In this document: positions 1 through 9,223 of the stretch, one piece after another
How positions within the stretch are numbered: the stretch's first letter is position 1
How the letters are laid out: each line of letters starts with the position of its first letter
From: Candidatus Zixiibacteriota bacterium
GTDB lineage: Bacteria > Desulfobacterota > Binatia > UBA9968
NCBI GenBank assembly: GCA_035574315.1
Contig: DATLYW010000030.1
Coordinates: forward strand, 1 to 64,000
Direction of reading: 5' to 3'
Length of the DNA: 64,000 bases
Position numbers and translations under genes: made by a program
The notes under the pieces: model-generated
Told to the model about the DNA's origin: nothing
The model's database searches: none
Seen by the model: the letters and a program-made list of their open reading frames with translations, nothing else

Positions 1-1
1 G

Positions 2-673
2 CGGGCGGCTTTCGAGCTGCCGCCGCCCGCCCCGCCGCGCGCGGAGCGGAAGATCTACCTGGTGGACCGTCCGGGCTCGGTGCAAACGACTCTGATGGCG
101 GGGAACATCGCCGTCGATCGACGCAGCGATGATTACATTCCGCTGCTGGTGATGAATCAGATCATCGGCGGCGGACCGGCGGGACGATTGTTTCTCAACC
201 TGCGCGAGGAAAAAGGCTACACCTACGGCGCCTACAGCAGCCTGGCGGCGCTGGAATATCCGGGCCCGTGGAGCGTGGCCGCGGACGTCAGGACCGAGGT
301 CACCGGCGGCGCGCTTGGAGAGATCCTGAAGGAGATCGAGCGGATGCGGGAAGCCCGCGTGAGCGAAGCGGAGCTGGCCGCCGCCAAGCGAACGCTGACC
401 GCAGGTTTCGCGCTGGCGCTGGAGCAGCCGGCCCGAGTCCTCGGTTTTGCGGTGGCCCGCCATCTGTACGGCCTTCCCGAGGACTACTGGGAGCGCTATC
501 CCGAGCTGATCGCGGCTGTGACCGCGGACGATGTCCAGCGGGTGGCGCGCCGGTACCTGGACCCGAACGCGCTCCAGGTCGTGGCCGTCGGCGACGGGGA
601 AAAGATCAAGGAAGTGCTGGAGAAGTTCGGGCCGGTGGAGGTTTACGACAGCAACGGCTCGCGGACACGCTGA
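2..673 (+). CDS. M16 family zinc peptidase homologue, C-terminal part (5' truncated by window edge)
   Basis: The reading frame is open from the first bases of the window and stops at 673, so only the C-terminal ~220 residues are present. The segment begins just before IYLVDRPGSVQ, the usual start of the second M16 lobe, and carries the conserved LREEKGYTYGAYS loop in which Arg and Tyr contact substrate in processing-peptidase-like enzymes. A HXXEH zinc site is not in this part; in the family it lies in the N-terminal lobe or in a partner subunit encoded upstream. A GTG at 62 is not the true start because homology continues upstream of it. Whether the whole protein is an active peptidase or a non-catalytic partner cannot be judged here. 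Confidence 0.88.
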   Translation, partial: RAAFELPPPAPPRAERKIYLVDRPGSVQTTLMAGNIAVDRRSDDYIPLLVMNQIIGGGPAGRLFLNLREEKGYTYGAYSSLAALEYPGPWSVAADVRTEVTGGALGEILKEIERMREARVSEAELAAAKRTLTAGFALALEQPARVLGFAVARHLYGLPEDYWERYPELIAAVTADDVQRVARRYLDPNALQVVAVGDGEKIKEVLEKFGPVEVYDSNGSRTR

Positions 674-901
674 GCTCGAGACTCCGCGAGCCGGCGGAGG
701 CGAGCGCAAGCGGAGGGAGCGCCGCCGGTTCCATTGGCCCGGGGAAATTGCGCTCCCCCGACCCTTTGGGCCCTCGGCGTGGTACCGCGACAGCGGTCCT
801 TTACGCAGCGACGTTTTTCTAGTAACAGCTACAGAGCCGCGTAAAACAGAGCCCGACGGACTGTCCGGCGCGCGGCCATCACGAACAGCGAGGTTAAAGC
901 C

Positions 902-1918
902 ATGCGCGGCACGTTGCGATTCTGGTTCCTGATCACGTACCTGGCGGCGCTGGGGAGCGCCGCCTCCTCGCCGGCTCAGCCTTCCAGGCTGTCGCGTCTC
1001 CGTCTGGCGGTTTCCACGGCAACGCCGCACAACACGCCGCTTTGGGTGGCGAAGGACAGGAGAATCTTTGAAAAATACGGCGTGGACGTCCAGATGATTT
1101 TCGTCATGGGAGGCACCCTGGTGAGCCAGATGCTCGCCTCCGGCGAGATCCAGGTCGCGGCGAACGCCCCCGCGGCGTTGCTCGGCCTCGTTGCCGGCGG
1201 CGAGAAGATCTCGATGTTCCTCGGGATCAGCAACACCTCCCCCTTCACGCTCGTGAGCCAGCCGCACATCAAGACGGCCGCCGCTCTCAAGGGAAAGCGC
1301 ATCGGCACGGCTCGGTTCGGCGGCTCGTCGCATATCTCGGCGTTGATCGCTCTGGACCATCTGGGCCTCGATCTCAAACGCGACAAGATCGTCTTGCTCC
1401 AGACCGGGCTCGATCCCGAGCGCGTGGCCGCGCTGGAGCAAAAGGGTCTCGACGCGGCGATGCTGCAGCGGCTGGCGACGAAGACGATGCTCGCCAAGGG
1501 CTATACGCAGCTGCTCAACCTGACGCAGGCGAAAATTCCGTACCAGAACACCGTGCTCGCCGCCCGGCGCGACTACATGGCGAGCCACGCGCAGGTTTTC
1601 GACGGCTTTCTGCGGGCGCTGGTCGAGGGTTACGCGTACGTCTTCAACAAGGAAAACAAGCAGGCGGTCAAAGAGGTGCTGGCCAAAAATCTCAGGCTGC
1701 CGAACGCGGACGCCGCGGAGGATTTCTACCTCGAGGCCCTCGACGAGATGGACCGCAAGCCGTACCCGACGCTCGAAGGTACCCGCACGGTGATCAAGTA
1801 CGTCGCCGAGCAGAACCCGAAGGTCGCCTCCGTGAAGCCGGAGCAGATCGTCGATCCGAGCTGGCTCAAGAAGCTCGAGGCGGAAGGATTTTTCGACAAG
1901 GTCTATCGGGGCAATTGA
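902..1918 (+). CDS. ABC transporter substrate-binding protein, NMT1/THI5-like (SsuA/TauA type)
   Basis: Exported periplasmic binding protein of 338 residues. A signal peptide is visible (hydrophobic stretch FLITYLAALGSAASS, cleavage near PAQP). The mature part starts with a beta strand (LRLAVSTATPHNTPLW) followed by KDRRIFEKYGVDVQ, a pattern typical of NMT1/SsuA-like proteins that bind sulfonates, pyrimidine precursors or nitriles. GAGG lies upstream of the ATG. No permease or ATPase gene is adjacent, so this is an orphan binding protein as far as the window shows. Many such orphans occur in TctC-rich and NMT1-rich genomes. The ligand cannot be predicted from sequence alone. Confidence 0.85.
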   Translation: MRGTLRFWFLITYLAALGSAASSPAQPSRLSRLRLAVSTATPHNTPLWVAKDRRIFEKYGVDVQMIFVMGGTLVSQMLASGEIQVAANAPAALLGLVAGGEKISMFLGISNTSPFTLVSQPHIKTAAALKGKRIGTARFGGSSHISALIALDHLGLDLKRDKIVLLQTGLDPERVAALEQKGLDAAMLQRLATKTMLAKGYTQLLNLTQAKIPYQNTVLAARRDYMASHAQVFDGFLRALVEGYAYVFNKENKQAVKEVLAKNLRLPNADAAEDFYLEALDEMDRKPYPTLEGTRTVIKYVAEQNPKVASVKPEQIVDPSWLKKLEAEGFFDKVYRGN

Positions 1919-2086
1919 CCGAAGCTCACCGGCTTTTTTACGCAATTCAGGACTTGCCGGTCTGGCCCGGCGTTCAGGGTTGCCAGGCCTCGCCATCTCC
2001 GGCCGGCCGCCCCGCGGCGGCATTCGTTGCACCCCGCGCTTGCGCGGACGGTTGCGCGGCGGACGATATTTTGGGAAAAGAGCGCC

Positions 2087-4318
2087 ATGACGGATTTCCG
2101 GGTAGTCGGATCGCCCGTTCATCGTGCCGACGGAGCGGACAAGGTGTCGGGACGGGCTGTGTACGCGGCGGACGTAAGCTTGCCGGGAATGCTGTGGGCC
2201 AAAATTCTGCGTTCCCCCCATGCGCACGCGCGGATCGCGCGGATCGACGTGAGCAAGGCGGCGCGCGCGCGGGGCGTGCGTGCCGTCGTGACCGGAGCCG
2301 ACGTCAAGGGTTCTTACGTCGGCAAGCAGATCCGCGACATGCCTGTCCTCTGCTGGGATGTCGTTCGCTTCGTCGGCGACCGGGTGGCCGCCGTCGCGGC
2401 GGAAAGCGCGGATGCGGCGGAAGAAGCGTTGCGTCTTATCGAGGTCGATTACGAAGAGCTGCCCGCGGTGTTCGATCCCCTGGAGGCGATGAAGGACGGT
2501 GCGCCGCGGATTCACGAGAGCGCGGGGAGGTACGAGGGTGTGCCGCGGGACAAGCTGGCGGACGACGTTCGCAACGGGCTCACCCGGCTCGCGTGGCGCA
2601 AGGGTGACGTCGAGGAAGGATTCCGCCGCGCCGATCTCGTCCTGGAGCACTCCTTTTCTATCCCGGCGCGCCACCAGGGCTACATCGAGCCGCACGCCTG
2701 CCTGGTGGCGGCGGGAGGGAAACGGATCCAGGTGTGGACGTCGGCGAAAAATCCTTTCGGCGTCCGCTCGCAGCTCGCGAAGGCGGTGAGCGTTCCCGAA
2801 GAGCGGATCGTCGTCCATCCGGTGGCGGTCGGCGGAGATTTCGGAGGAAAGGGCGACGCGGTCGACCTGCCGATCGCCTACCATCTTTCGCTGCGTGCGG
2901 GCCGCCCGGTCAAGATCGTGGTGAGCTACGCCGAGGAGCTCGCCGCAGGCAATCCGGCGCATCCTACGTTCGTCACCGTGCGGAGCGGGGTGACCCGGGA
3001 CGGCCGCATCCTGGCGCGGTCGTTGCGCGCGGTGCACGCGAGCGGCGCCTACGGTGCGCTGAAGGCGAACGCGTCGCTCGCTACGTGGCACTACGTCGGC
3101 GTGCCGTATCGTGTGGAGCACTCCTCGTTCGAGTTTCTCCAGGTCTACACCAACACGGTGCCCGGAGGCTATTACCGGAGCCCGGGAGCCGTGGCGACCG
3201 TATTTGCGATCGAAAGCCACACGGACTTGATCGCTCGCGAACTGGGAATCGACCCGGCGGAATTTCGTCTTCGAAATCTGCTCGGCGAGGGTGAGGAAGA
3301 CGCCGTCGGCCACCGGCTGTGCAACGTGCGCTTCCGCGAAGTTCTCCGGGCCGCCCTGGATGCGGCCGGGTGGAGTGCGCCGAAACCGGGTCCCCATTGG
3401 GGACGAGGCATCGCGATCTCCGGCCGTCACATCGGCGGCGGCGACACCGGCGTGGTCCTTACCGCGGAGAGCGACGGGACGCTGACGGTCGTGAGCCCGA
3501 CCATCGATCAGGGCGCGGGGACGCACACCGTTCTGCGCCAGCTGGTTGCGGAAGCGATGCATGTGGCCGTCGATCGCGTCCGGGTGGTCGTCGAGGATAC
3601 CGACGCAAGTCCGCGGGACAGCGGGGTCAGGGCGAGCCGGGTGACTTACGTGGCCGGACAGGCGGTGCTGGAAGCGTGCGCTCGCCTTCGCGAAGAGCTC
3701 CTCCGCCGGGCGGCCGATACGCTCGAGTGCGCCGTCGGCGATCTCGAGATGGTGGACGGGGAGTTCCGGCTGCGCCAGGATCCCGGACAGCGAGTCACGT
3801 TGCGCCGCCTCGTCGCGCGCAGCGGGGGGCCTCTCAGCGCGTCGGCTCACCGGGACTACCCTTATCCGGACGACGTAAGCTACGTCTGCGCGCAGGTGGC
3901 CGAGGTCGAAGTCGATGGGGAAACCGGCGCCGTGCGCGCCGCGCGGATCGTGAGCGCCCACGATGTCGGGACCGTGATCAATCCGGTGACGCACCAGGGT
4001 CAGATCGACGGGGCCGCAGTCATGGGCCTGGGGCAGGGCCTGATGGAGGAGCTGAAGATCTCCGACGGAAGGGTCGCCAACGCCAATCTCGGCGACTACA
4101 AGCTGCCGACGATCGCGGATATCCCCGTGCTGAAGACCGTTCTGGTCGAATCACCGGGGGGCGTGGGACCCTTCGAGGCGAAACCGATCGGCGAGTTTGC
4201 CAACAACGGCCCTCCCGCGGCGCTGGCCAACGCGGTCGCCGATGCGGTCGGCGTGCGTCTTTTCGAGCTGCCGCTCGCCGCGGAGAAAATCTACCGGGCG
4301 CTGCGAAAAGGGCTCTGA
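2087..4318 (+). CDS. xanthine dehydrogenase-family molybdopterin-binding (large) subunit, orphan
   Basis: Protein of 743 residues that binds the molybdenum cofactor and would hydroxylate or dehydrogenate an aromatic, heterocyclic or CoA-linked substrate. The N-terminal a/b-hammerhead domain is recognised by VSGRAVYAADVSLPGM. The cofactor-binding region has VGGDFGGKGDA, and the C-terminus has KPIGEFANNGPPAA, where the Glu matches the catalytic glutamate of the family. The CO-dehydrogenase form I active-site loop (AYRCSFR) is absent; the equivalent segment reads GGYYRSPGAV. The start at 2087 gives MTDFRVVGSPVHRADG; an in-frame upstream start at 2027 lacks homology. No FAD or 2Fe-2S subunit gene is next to it, unlike the complete set at 9.2-12.9 kb. 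Confidence 0.88.
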   Translation: MTDFRVVGSPVHRADGADKVSGRAVYAADVSLPGMLWAKILRSPHAHARIARIDVSKAARARGVRAVVTGADVKGSYVGKQIRDMPVLCWDVVRFVGDRVAAVAAESADAAEEALRLIEVDYEELPAVFDPLEAMKDGAPRIHESAGRYEGVPRDKLADDVRNGLTRLAWRKGDVEEGFRRADLVLEHSFSIPARHQGYIEPHACLVAAGGKRIQVWTSAKNPFGVRSQLAKAVSVPEERIVVHPVAVGGDFGGKGDAVDLPIAYHLSLRAGRPVKIVVSYAEELAAGNPAHPTFVTVRSGVTRDGRILARSLRAVHASGAYGALKANASLATWHYVGVPYRVEHSSFEFLQVYTNTVPGGYYRSPGAVATVFAIESHTDLIARELGIDPAEFRLRNLLGEGEEDAVGHRLCNVRFREVLRAALDAAGWSAPKPGPHWGRGIAISGRHIGGGDTGVVLTAESDGTLTVVSPTIDQGAGTHTVLRQLVAEAMHVAVDRVRVVVEDTDASPRDSGVRASRVTYVAGQAVLEACARLREELLRRAADTLECAVGDLEMVDGEFRLRQDPGQRVTLRRLVARSGGPLSASAHRDYPYPDDVSYVCAQVAEVEVDGETGAVRAARIVSAHDVGTVINPVTHQGQIDGAAVMGLGQGLMEELKISDGRVANANLGDYKLPTIADIPVLKTVLVESPGGVGPFEAKPIGEFANNGPPAALANAVADAVGVRLFELPLAAEKIYRALRKGL

Positions 4319-4354
4319 AAAGCCCGTCGCGCAGGCCGGGGGCGGGGAGGCGAA

Positions 4355-5080
4355 ATGCGCTACGAGCTCTACTACTGGCCGGAGATCCAGGGACGGGGCG
4401 AGTTCGTCAGGCTGGCGCTCGAGGACGCGGGTGCGGACTACGTCGATGTCGCCCGTCTTTCGGGGCGCGGCCGTGGGGTTGCGGCGTTGATGCGCTTTCT
4501 CGAGGGTCGCTCCGTAAAGCATCCGCCGTTCGCGCCGCCGTTTCTCAGGGCGGGCCGGTTGTTGATCGCCCAGACCGCGAATATTTTGTTCTATCTCGGG
4601 CCGAGGCTCGGCCTTGCGCCAACGAGCGAAGCCGGCCGGCTGTGGGCGCACCAGCTGCAGCTCACGATCGCCGACTGGATCGAGGAGATCCACAGCACGC
4701 ACCATCCGGTTTCCGGCGGGCTTTACTACGAGGATCAGAAACGCGAGGCGAAACGCCGAGCGGAGTATTTCAGGGCGGAACGACTGCCCAAATTTCTTCG
4801 CTATTTCGATGAGATCCTGCGGCGAGGCCCGAAGGGAAGCGCTTATCTTTTCGGGCGGCCGGCCTCGTACGTCGATCTTTCGCTGTTCCAGATGATCGCG
4901 GGACTGCGCTATGCGTTTCCGCGCGCAATGAAACGACTCGAAGGTACCCACCCGAGGCTTGTGGCGCTTCACGACCGGGTGGCGGGGCGCCCGCGACTTT
5001 CGGCCTACCTTTTCTCGCCGCGGCGCCTGCCTTTCAATCAGGAAGACATCTTCCGGTACTACCCCGAACTCGATGGTTGA
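4355..5080 (+). CDS. glutathione S-transferase family protein
   Basis: Protein of 241 residues with a thioredoxin-like N-terminus (YELYYWPEIQGRGEFVRLAL) followed by an all-helical C-terminal domain. The opening motif with an early Tyr and a Gly-Arg-x-Glu turn resembles sigma/mu-like GSTs, where that Tyr activates glutathione thiol. The cis-Pro/substrate-loop region reads KHPPFAPPFL. The gene follows the Mo-hydroxylase large subunit by 36 bases with GGGGAGG upstream of ATG, so the two are probably cotranscribed. A role in detoxification or as a GSH-dependent partner in aromatic degradation is inference. Substrate unknown. Confidence 0.85.
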   Translation: MRYELYYWPEIQGRGEFVRLALEDAGADYVDVARLSGRGRGVAALMRFLEGRSVKHPPFAPPFLRAGRLLIAQTANILFYLGPRLGLAPTSEAGRLWAHQLQLTIADWIEEIHSTHHPVSGGLYYEDQKREAKRRAEYFRAERLPKFLRYFDEILRRGPKGSAYLFGRPASYVDLSLFQMIAGLRYAFPRAMKRLEGTHPRLVALHDRVAGRPRLSAYLFSPRRLPFNQEDIFRYYPELDG

Positions 5081-5552
5081 AGCCCGCGAAGCAGTTCAAA
5101 GTCCCGGGCCAGTTTCGACGAACCACCTCCACCCGCCGATGAGCCCTTCGCAAGACGGCAAGGCCTTTCCGCGAGCGCCGCACTGTGCGCGCGGGTATCA
5201 AATTTCGTCATGTTCCGTGCACGATTCGTCCCGCAATCGCCCCCGGGCGGAGAGAAGCACGCGAAGGCGGCAAAATTTGTGCTTTACCTACGCCGGGTTT
5301 TTCGGACGCGAGCGCAGAAAGCCACATGGCACGGGTGTTGCGTCTCCAACGGGTAGATTCGGGCCGCTGCGAGATCACTGGAGAGGCAGGGCGACCGCCA
5401 TGAACGAGTTCCTACTGCTTGCGTTTGTAATGATCTATTTCGCGATTTCCTATCGCCCGGCTTCGAGAGAAACCGGAAGCCCGCGGGCGCGCGGGCAAAG
5501 ATGGTTTCGCCGCGCAGTCAGGCGAGGCTGAAAGGCCGAGCGTTCGATCCTG
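5081..5552. other. 472-base spacer between convergent genes; possible tiny ORF only
   Basis: No gene with recognisable homology lies here. The only candidate is 5400-5531 on the plus strand (listed separately). I see no clear intrinsic terminator; the stretch near 5490 is GC-rich (gcccgcgggcgcgcgggc) and could fold but has no T-run. Confidence 0.5.
5400..5531 (+). CDS. possible 43-residue small membrane protein
   Basis: The ATG at 5400 opens 43 codons beginning MNEFLLLAFVMIYFAISY, one hydrophobic segment, followed by a basic tail rich in Arg (RRAVRRG). A short upstream frame (5325-5403) ends with its TGA overlapping this ATG, which would allow translational coupling. There is no good Shine-Dalgarno at normal distance (GGAG is about 15 bases away) and no recognisable family. 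It may be chance coding in GC-rich DNA. Confidence 0.25.
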   Translation: MNEFLLLAFVMIYFAISYRPASRETGSPRARGQRWFRRAVRRG

Positions 5553-6596
5553 CTAGGACTTCAGGAGGGGCATCACGCGTGTTGCGAATAGCTCGAGCGA
5601 GCGGATCACCTGCGCGTGGCCGAGCCCGCCGAAACTGAAAATTCCCACCAGGCTGTCCGGCCGCGCGGTCTCGATCATCGCGCGCGCCTTTTCCGCCACC
5701 GTTTTCGGGCTGCCGATCAGGGACACACCCCATTCGTCGAGTCTCGCCGCGGTAAGACCGCCGGGATAATAGGGAAAACGCTCCGTAAAGCGAGGCAGGT
5801 CGGCGGCCTCCACCGGGTCGCGGCTCCAGAGGTTGTCCGTGGCCAGCTGCCAGAACCGAACGATTTCGGGAAGAGCCTCGGCCCAGGCCTGCTCGTCGGT
5901 TTCGGCGACGTAGATGTCGCGGACGAGAACGGCGTCGCCGCCCCCGGGAGGATTGCCGAGCGCCGCGCGCTCGGCCCGGTAAGCTGCGATGGCGCGCGCA
6001 CAGTTGGCGAGCGGCTGGCGCGAGAGCGCGAGGTTCCAGCCGCGGCGCGCGACCATGGCCGGGCTGTCCGGAGAGGTGGCGCCGTAATAGACGGGCGGAT
6101 GCGGCCGCTGGATCGGGCGGGGGCGGCAGGAGGCGTCGATGTATCTCCAGGCCGAGCCTTCGTGCGTGAACGATTCTTCCCTCCAGGCCCGCAACAGGAT
6201 CTCGACGCCTTCCTCGAAACGCGCCTGCGCGGTTTCGCGGTCGAGCCCGTGCTTTAGATCGTCGCGGGGGACGCCGCGGCCGACGCCGACATTCAATCTC
6301 CCCCCGGTCAGGATATCCAGAATCGCGCACTCTTCCGCGAGGCGCATCGGATCGCAGAGCGGAAGCACATTGACCAGCGCGCCCATTCGGAGTCGACGCG
6401 TGCGGTGGGCCAGGGCCGCGATGATGAGATTGGGGGACGCAATCTGTCCGTAGTCCGAATGGTGATGCTCGGCAAACCAGGCTTCGTCGAAGCCCAACCG
6501 TTCGCTCAGCTCGATTTGCTCGAGCAGCTCTTCGAAGCTGCGGGCCTCGGGCACCCACGGCCGCGCCTGATTATAGCTGAACGTGCCGAATCTCAT
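5553..6596 (-). CDS. luciferase-like monooxygenase (LLM class flavin-dependent oxidoreductase)
   Basis: Protein of 347 residues with the TIM-barrel signature of bacterial-luciferase-like enzymes: MRFGTFSYNQARPWVPEARS at the N-terminus, LGFDEAWFAEHH, and the GGRLNVGVGRGVPRDDL segment that holds the flavin phosphate. These enzymes use reduced FMN or F420 to oxidise small organic substrates. The start at 6596 is preferred over an in-frame ATG 21 bases upstream because homology begins at MRFGTFSY. The gene is divergent from the glycosyltransferase at 6788 and convergent with the GST gene. Cofactor and substrate cannot be assigned from sequence alone. Confidence 0.88.
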   Translation of the reverse strand: MRFGTFSYNQARPWVPEARSFEELLEQIELSERLGFDEAWFAEHHHSDYGQIASPNLIIAALAHRTRRLRMGALVNVLPLCDPMRLAEECAILDILTGGRLNVGVGRGVPRDDLKHGLDRETAQARFEEGVEILLRAWREESFTHEGSAWRYIDASCRPRPIQRPHPPVYYGATSPDSPAMVARRGWNLALSRQPLANCARAIAAYRAERAALGNPPGGGDAVLVRDIYVAETDEQAWAEALPEIVRFWQLATDNLWSRDPVEAADLPRFTERFPYYPGGLTAARLDEWGVSLIGSPKTVAEKARAMIETARPDSLVGIFSFGGLGHAQVIRSLELFATRVMPLLKS

Positions 6597-6678
6597 CGTT
6601 CGTCCGCCAAATCGCACATCACGAGCCGAGCGAGCTTAGCACAAACGCTCGCCGGAGCGCCAGCCGGACGCTGTCGGC

Positions 6679-6706
6679 TTGACATCTCCCGGGCCGTTGT
6701 TAAATT
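6679..6706 (+). promoter_or_regulatory. sigma70-type promoter for the GT4 gene
   Basis: TTGACA at 6679-6684, a 16-base spacer, then TAAATT at 6701-6706. Transcription would begin near 6713, giving a leader of about 75 bases before the ATG at 6788. Assigned by consensus match only. Confidence 0.55.
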
Positions 6707-6787
6707 TTTTTTCGCTGCACGTTCCGCTCCGCCGGGTCGGTGCGCCGACGCGATTGTTTGAAAATCGGGAAGAGGTTGGAGGACGGT

Positions 6788-7891
6788 ATGCGGATCGGAA
6801 TCATCGCGCCTCTCGAAATGCGAGTGCCGCCGGTGGGGTACGGCGGAACCGAGCTGGTGGTCAGCCTGCTCACCGAAGAGCTGGTGAAGAACGGTCATCA
6901 GGTCACCCTGTTCGCAAGCGGTGACTCCGTTACCCGGGCGAAGCTCGAATCGGTCTGTCCGGCCTTCCTGCGCGGCTCCGGCAGGGACAAAGCGATCCTG
7001 AACCTGCTCAACGTCGCGTCCTGCCTGGAGCGGGCGCGGGAATTCGACATCATTCACAATCACACGTTCGTCGAAGGCATGGCGACGGCCGGGCTGGTGA
7101 AGACGCCGGTGCTGACGACGCTGCACGGCAATCTCAACGGCGACGGCCTGCTGCTGTTCGAGCGCTACGCGGGCTGGTACAACACGATCAGCCATGCCTG
7201 CAAGGCCCGGCTGCCGCACAAGGAAAGGTTCGCGGGGGTGATCTACAACGCGATCGACGTTCCGTCGTACCCCTTCAACGGGGCGCGGCGGGCCGATCAT
7301 CTGCTTTTCCTCAGCCGGATGAGCGTCGAAAAAGGACCGCACCTCGCGATCGAGATCGCCCGGCGCACCGGTCGCAGGCTCGTTCTCGCGGGCAACGTCG
7401 ACACCGTCGACGAGGAGTTCTTCAAGCGCGAGGTGATGCCTCGGGTCGACGGCGACCAGATCCGCTACGTCGGCGAGGCCGACTACGCGCGCAAGCGCGA
7501 GCTAATGGCGGAGGCGTGCTGTCTGCTCGCTCCGATCACGTGGCCCGAGCCGTTCGGCTTGTTCATGATCGAAGCGATGGCGTGCGGAACACCGGTGATC
7601 GCCTTTCGCCGCGGCGCGGCTCCCGAGGTGGTGCGGGACGGGGAAACCGGGTTCATCGTGGACGATCTCGACGCGATGGCGCGTGCGATCGATCGGGTCC
7701 CGGAGATCGCTCCGGAAAGGTGCCGCGCCCACGTACAAGCACACTTCGACGCGCCGCAGATGGCCGCCGCATACGCGGCAGCCTACGAGCGCATCCTGTC
7801 ACTACAGCCGCGACCCTCGATACGGCCGGCGGGAATCTCGAGCGGCGAGCGTAAGAGCCCGGGAACGGCATCCCCCCAGCTGGCGGCGTGA
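6788..7891 (+). CDS. glycosyltransferase family 4 (GT-B) protein
   Basis: Protein of 367 residues. The N-terminal Rossmann half starts [20 protein letters not shown], a GT4 acceptor-side pattern with a Gly-rich loop. The C-terminal donor half has [20 protein letters not shown] and the E-x7-E nucleotide-sugar motif [14 protein letters not shown]. Such enzymes transfer sugars from nucleotide-sugar donors to lipids, polysaccharides or small acceptors in the cytoplasm. The ATG at 6788 is chosen because GGAGG precedes it at good spacing and homology starts there. No other glycan genes are nearby, so the product may be a soluble glycoside or storage sugar; that is inference. Confidence 0.9.
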   Translation: MRIGIIAPLEMRVPPVGYGGTELVVSLLTEELVKNGHQVTLFASGDSVTRAKLESVCPAFLRGSGRDKAILNLLNVASCLERAREFDIIHNHTFVEGMATAGLVKTPVLTTLHGNLNGDGLLLFERYAGWYNTISHACKARLPHKERFAGVIYNAIDVPSYPFNGARRADHLLFLSRMSVEKGPHLAIEIARRTGRRLVLAGNVDTVDEEFFKREVMPRVDGDQIRYVGEADYARKRELMAEACCLLAPITWPEPFGLFMIEAMACGTPVIAFRRGAAPEVVRDGETGFIVDDLDAMARAIDRVPEIAPERCRAHVQAHFDAPQMAAAYAAAYERILSLQPRPSIRPAGISSGERKSPGTASPQLAA

Positions 7892-8116
7892 AAATTTTAC
7901 GTGCCGCAGGCGCAAGGGCGAAGCCAGCGGGCAGGTTTCGTTGCTGTCCGGCGCCGGGTTTGCCGAGAATTCCCTTTTTTTCCTCGACTTCCGCGGCCTT
8001 CCCGTTGGCACGATCGTTGCGTTCCGCATCCGGTGATGCGCGGGACGCAGCCCCGCGTCCAAATCACCGGCGACCGACCCGAGAAGGCGGCCGCAAAGGA
8101 GAGAAGGAGAAAGACG

Positions 8117-8500
8117 ATGAGGCGTGTCGTACGGTTTGCGAGCCTGGCGGCGGTACTGCTCGGGGGTTCGCTCAGCGTGTTCGCGGATGACTATCGCCCG
8201 TACTGGCGGCTGGAGCGCCGGGATGCGTGGCGCGAGGAGTGGCGGGAGTGGCACGAGGAAAGGCGCCGCCTTGTGGGACGATGGTACCTGGAAGGACGGC
8301 GCGACAAGCCGTGCGTGATTTTCATGACGCGGGACGGGCTGCAGGCGCGCAACGAGCGCGGTGACGTGAGCCTGCTGGCCATGAACGGGCCGAACCTCGT
8401 CCACGCGGTCGATTGGGAAGGGGGATTGCGCGGCAGGGTTCGAGGCAACCGTATCGTGTGGGCGAACGGCACCACGTGGAGGCGATATCCCGGCCGCTGA
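8117..8500 (+). CDS. exported Arg/Trp-rich protein of unknown function
   Basis: Protein of 127 residues with a clear signal peptide (MRRVVRFASLAAVLLGGSLS, cleavage near VFA-DD). The mature N-terminus is very rich in Arg, Trp and Glu (for example WREEWREWHEERRR). This is followed by a small beta-rich domain with GRWYLEGRRDKPC, NERGDVSLLAMNG and RIVWANGTTWRR, reminiscent of small extracytoplasmic beta-barrel modules that sense or bind ligand. AGGAGAAGGAGA lies upstream of the ATG. It has a single Cys. I do not recognise the family. It stands alone between the glycosyltransferase and a convergent membrane-protein gene. Confidence 0.75.
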   Translation: MRRVVRFASLAAVLLGGSLSVFADDYRPYWRLERRDAWREEWREWHEERRRLVGRWYLEGRRDKPCVIFMTRDGLQARNERGDVSLLAMNGPNLVHAVDWEGGLRGRVRGNRIVWANGTTWRRYPGR

Positions 8501-8530
8501 CCCGCCGGGAGCCGGCCCGGAAATCCGCAG

Positions 8531-9127
8531 TCAGAAGGAACCCGCAGGCGGAGCGACGGCCTCGAGCAAGAGGTGCGTCGGGAGGTAGACGAGCAGCGGA
8601 ACGCCGATCAGCAGGAAGACCAAGTACAAGGGCGCAGGCATGAGTTTCCTCGGAGGATTTCCCGGCCCGAAGGCCCAGTTGATGTTCTTCGACGGGCTCG
8701 TGAAGAAGTAACAGACGATCATTACCAGCCAGAAGAGCAGGGTCTGCGCGATCAAGGCGCGGGCGTCATATCCCCAACGATAAACCGCCCCCAGAAGCAC
8801 GAAGGGGAGCGGGACGTGAAACAACGACAGGCCGCGGAAGAAACGCGGTTCGGCCGGATCGAACATGTACGCGGCAATACCGATCGGGCTCTTGCCGCTG
8901 ACGGCCCGGACGAGGAAATCCGCGATCCAGATCAGCTCGAACACGACAACCGACAACGCCTGGGTGCTCGCCAGCAGCGGGCTCTCCAGCCACAACGCCG
9001 CGAGGCCGAGCAACAGCGCAAGGTCGGAAAACCAGAGGAAATTCGACGGACCGTAGCGCGTCCAATAGGCGGGCACCAGGACGCACACGAACAGCGAATA
9101 GAAAATCTTCAACAGAAGAAAAGCCAT
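8531..9127 (-). CDS. polytopic membrane protein of unknown function
   Basis: Protein of 198 residues with about six hydrophobic segments: LLLKIFYSLFVCVLVPAY, FSDLALLLGLAALW, TQALSVVVFELIWIADFLV, LFHVPLPFVLLGAVY, ALIAQTLLFWLVMIVCYFF and PLYLVFLLIGVPLLVYLPTH. A polar loop with SPSKNINWAFGPGNPPRK is likely conserved in its family. No transporter or enzyme signature is visible. The gene converges with the exported-protein gene, with 30 bases between them, and diverges from the Mo-hydroxylase operon. Function unknown. Confidence 0.75.
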   Translation of the reverse strand: MAFLLLKIFYSLFVCVLVPAYWTRYGPSNFLWFSDLALLLGLAALWLESPLLASTQALSVVVFELIWIADFLVRAVSGKSPIGIAAYMFDPAEPRFFRGLSLFHVPLPFVLLGAVYRWGYDARALIAQTLLFWLVMIVCYFFTSPSKNINWAFGPGNPPRKLMPAPLYLVFLLIGVPLLVYLPTHLLLEAVAPPAGSF

Positions 9128-9150
9128 CGACGACGTCCAGCCCGCACTCT

Positions 9151-9180
9151 TGCCATCGAAGATCGACTTAGGCTATGACG
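9151..9180 (+). promoter_or_regulatory. possible promoter of the Mo-hydroxylase operon
   Basis: TTGCCA at 9151-9156, an 18-base spacer and TATGAC at 9175-9180 precede the FAD-subunit start at 9224 by about 40 bases. The match to consensus is 5/6 and 4/6, so this is tentative. Confidence 0.35.
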
Positions 9181-9223
9181 GTTTTCGAACGGAATGCAAT
9201 CGCCACAGGGAGAAGGGGGCGGC

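Noticed and set aside
674-901. TPP riboswitch before the NMT1/THI5-like gene
   Set aside because: No CTGAGA core or matching paired arms is visible; a GC hairpin at 691-728 has no riboswitch features.
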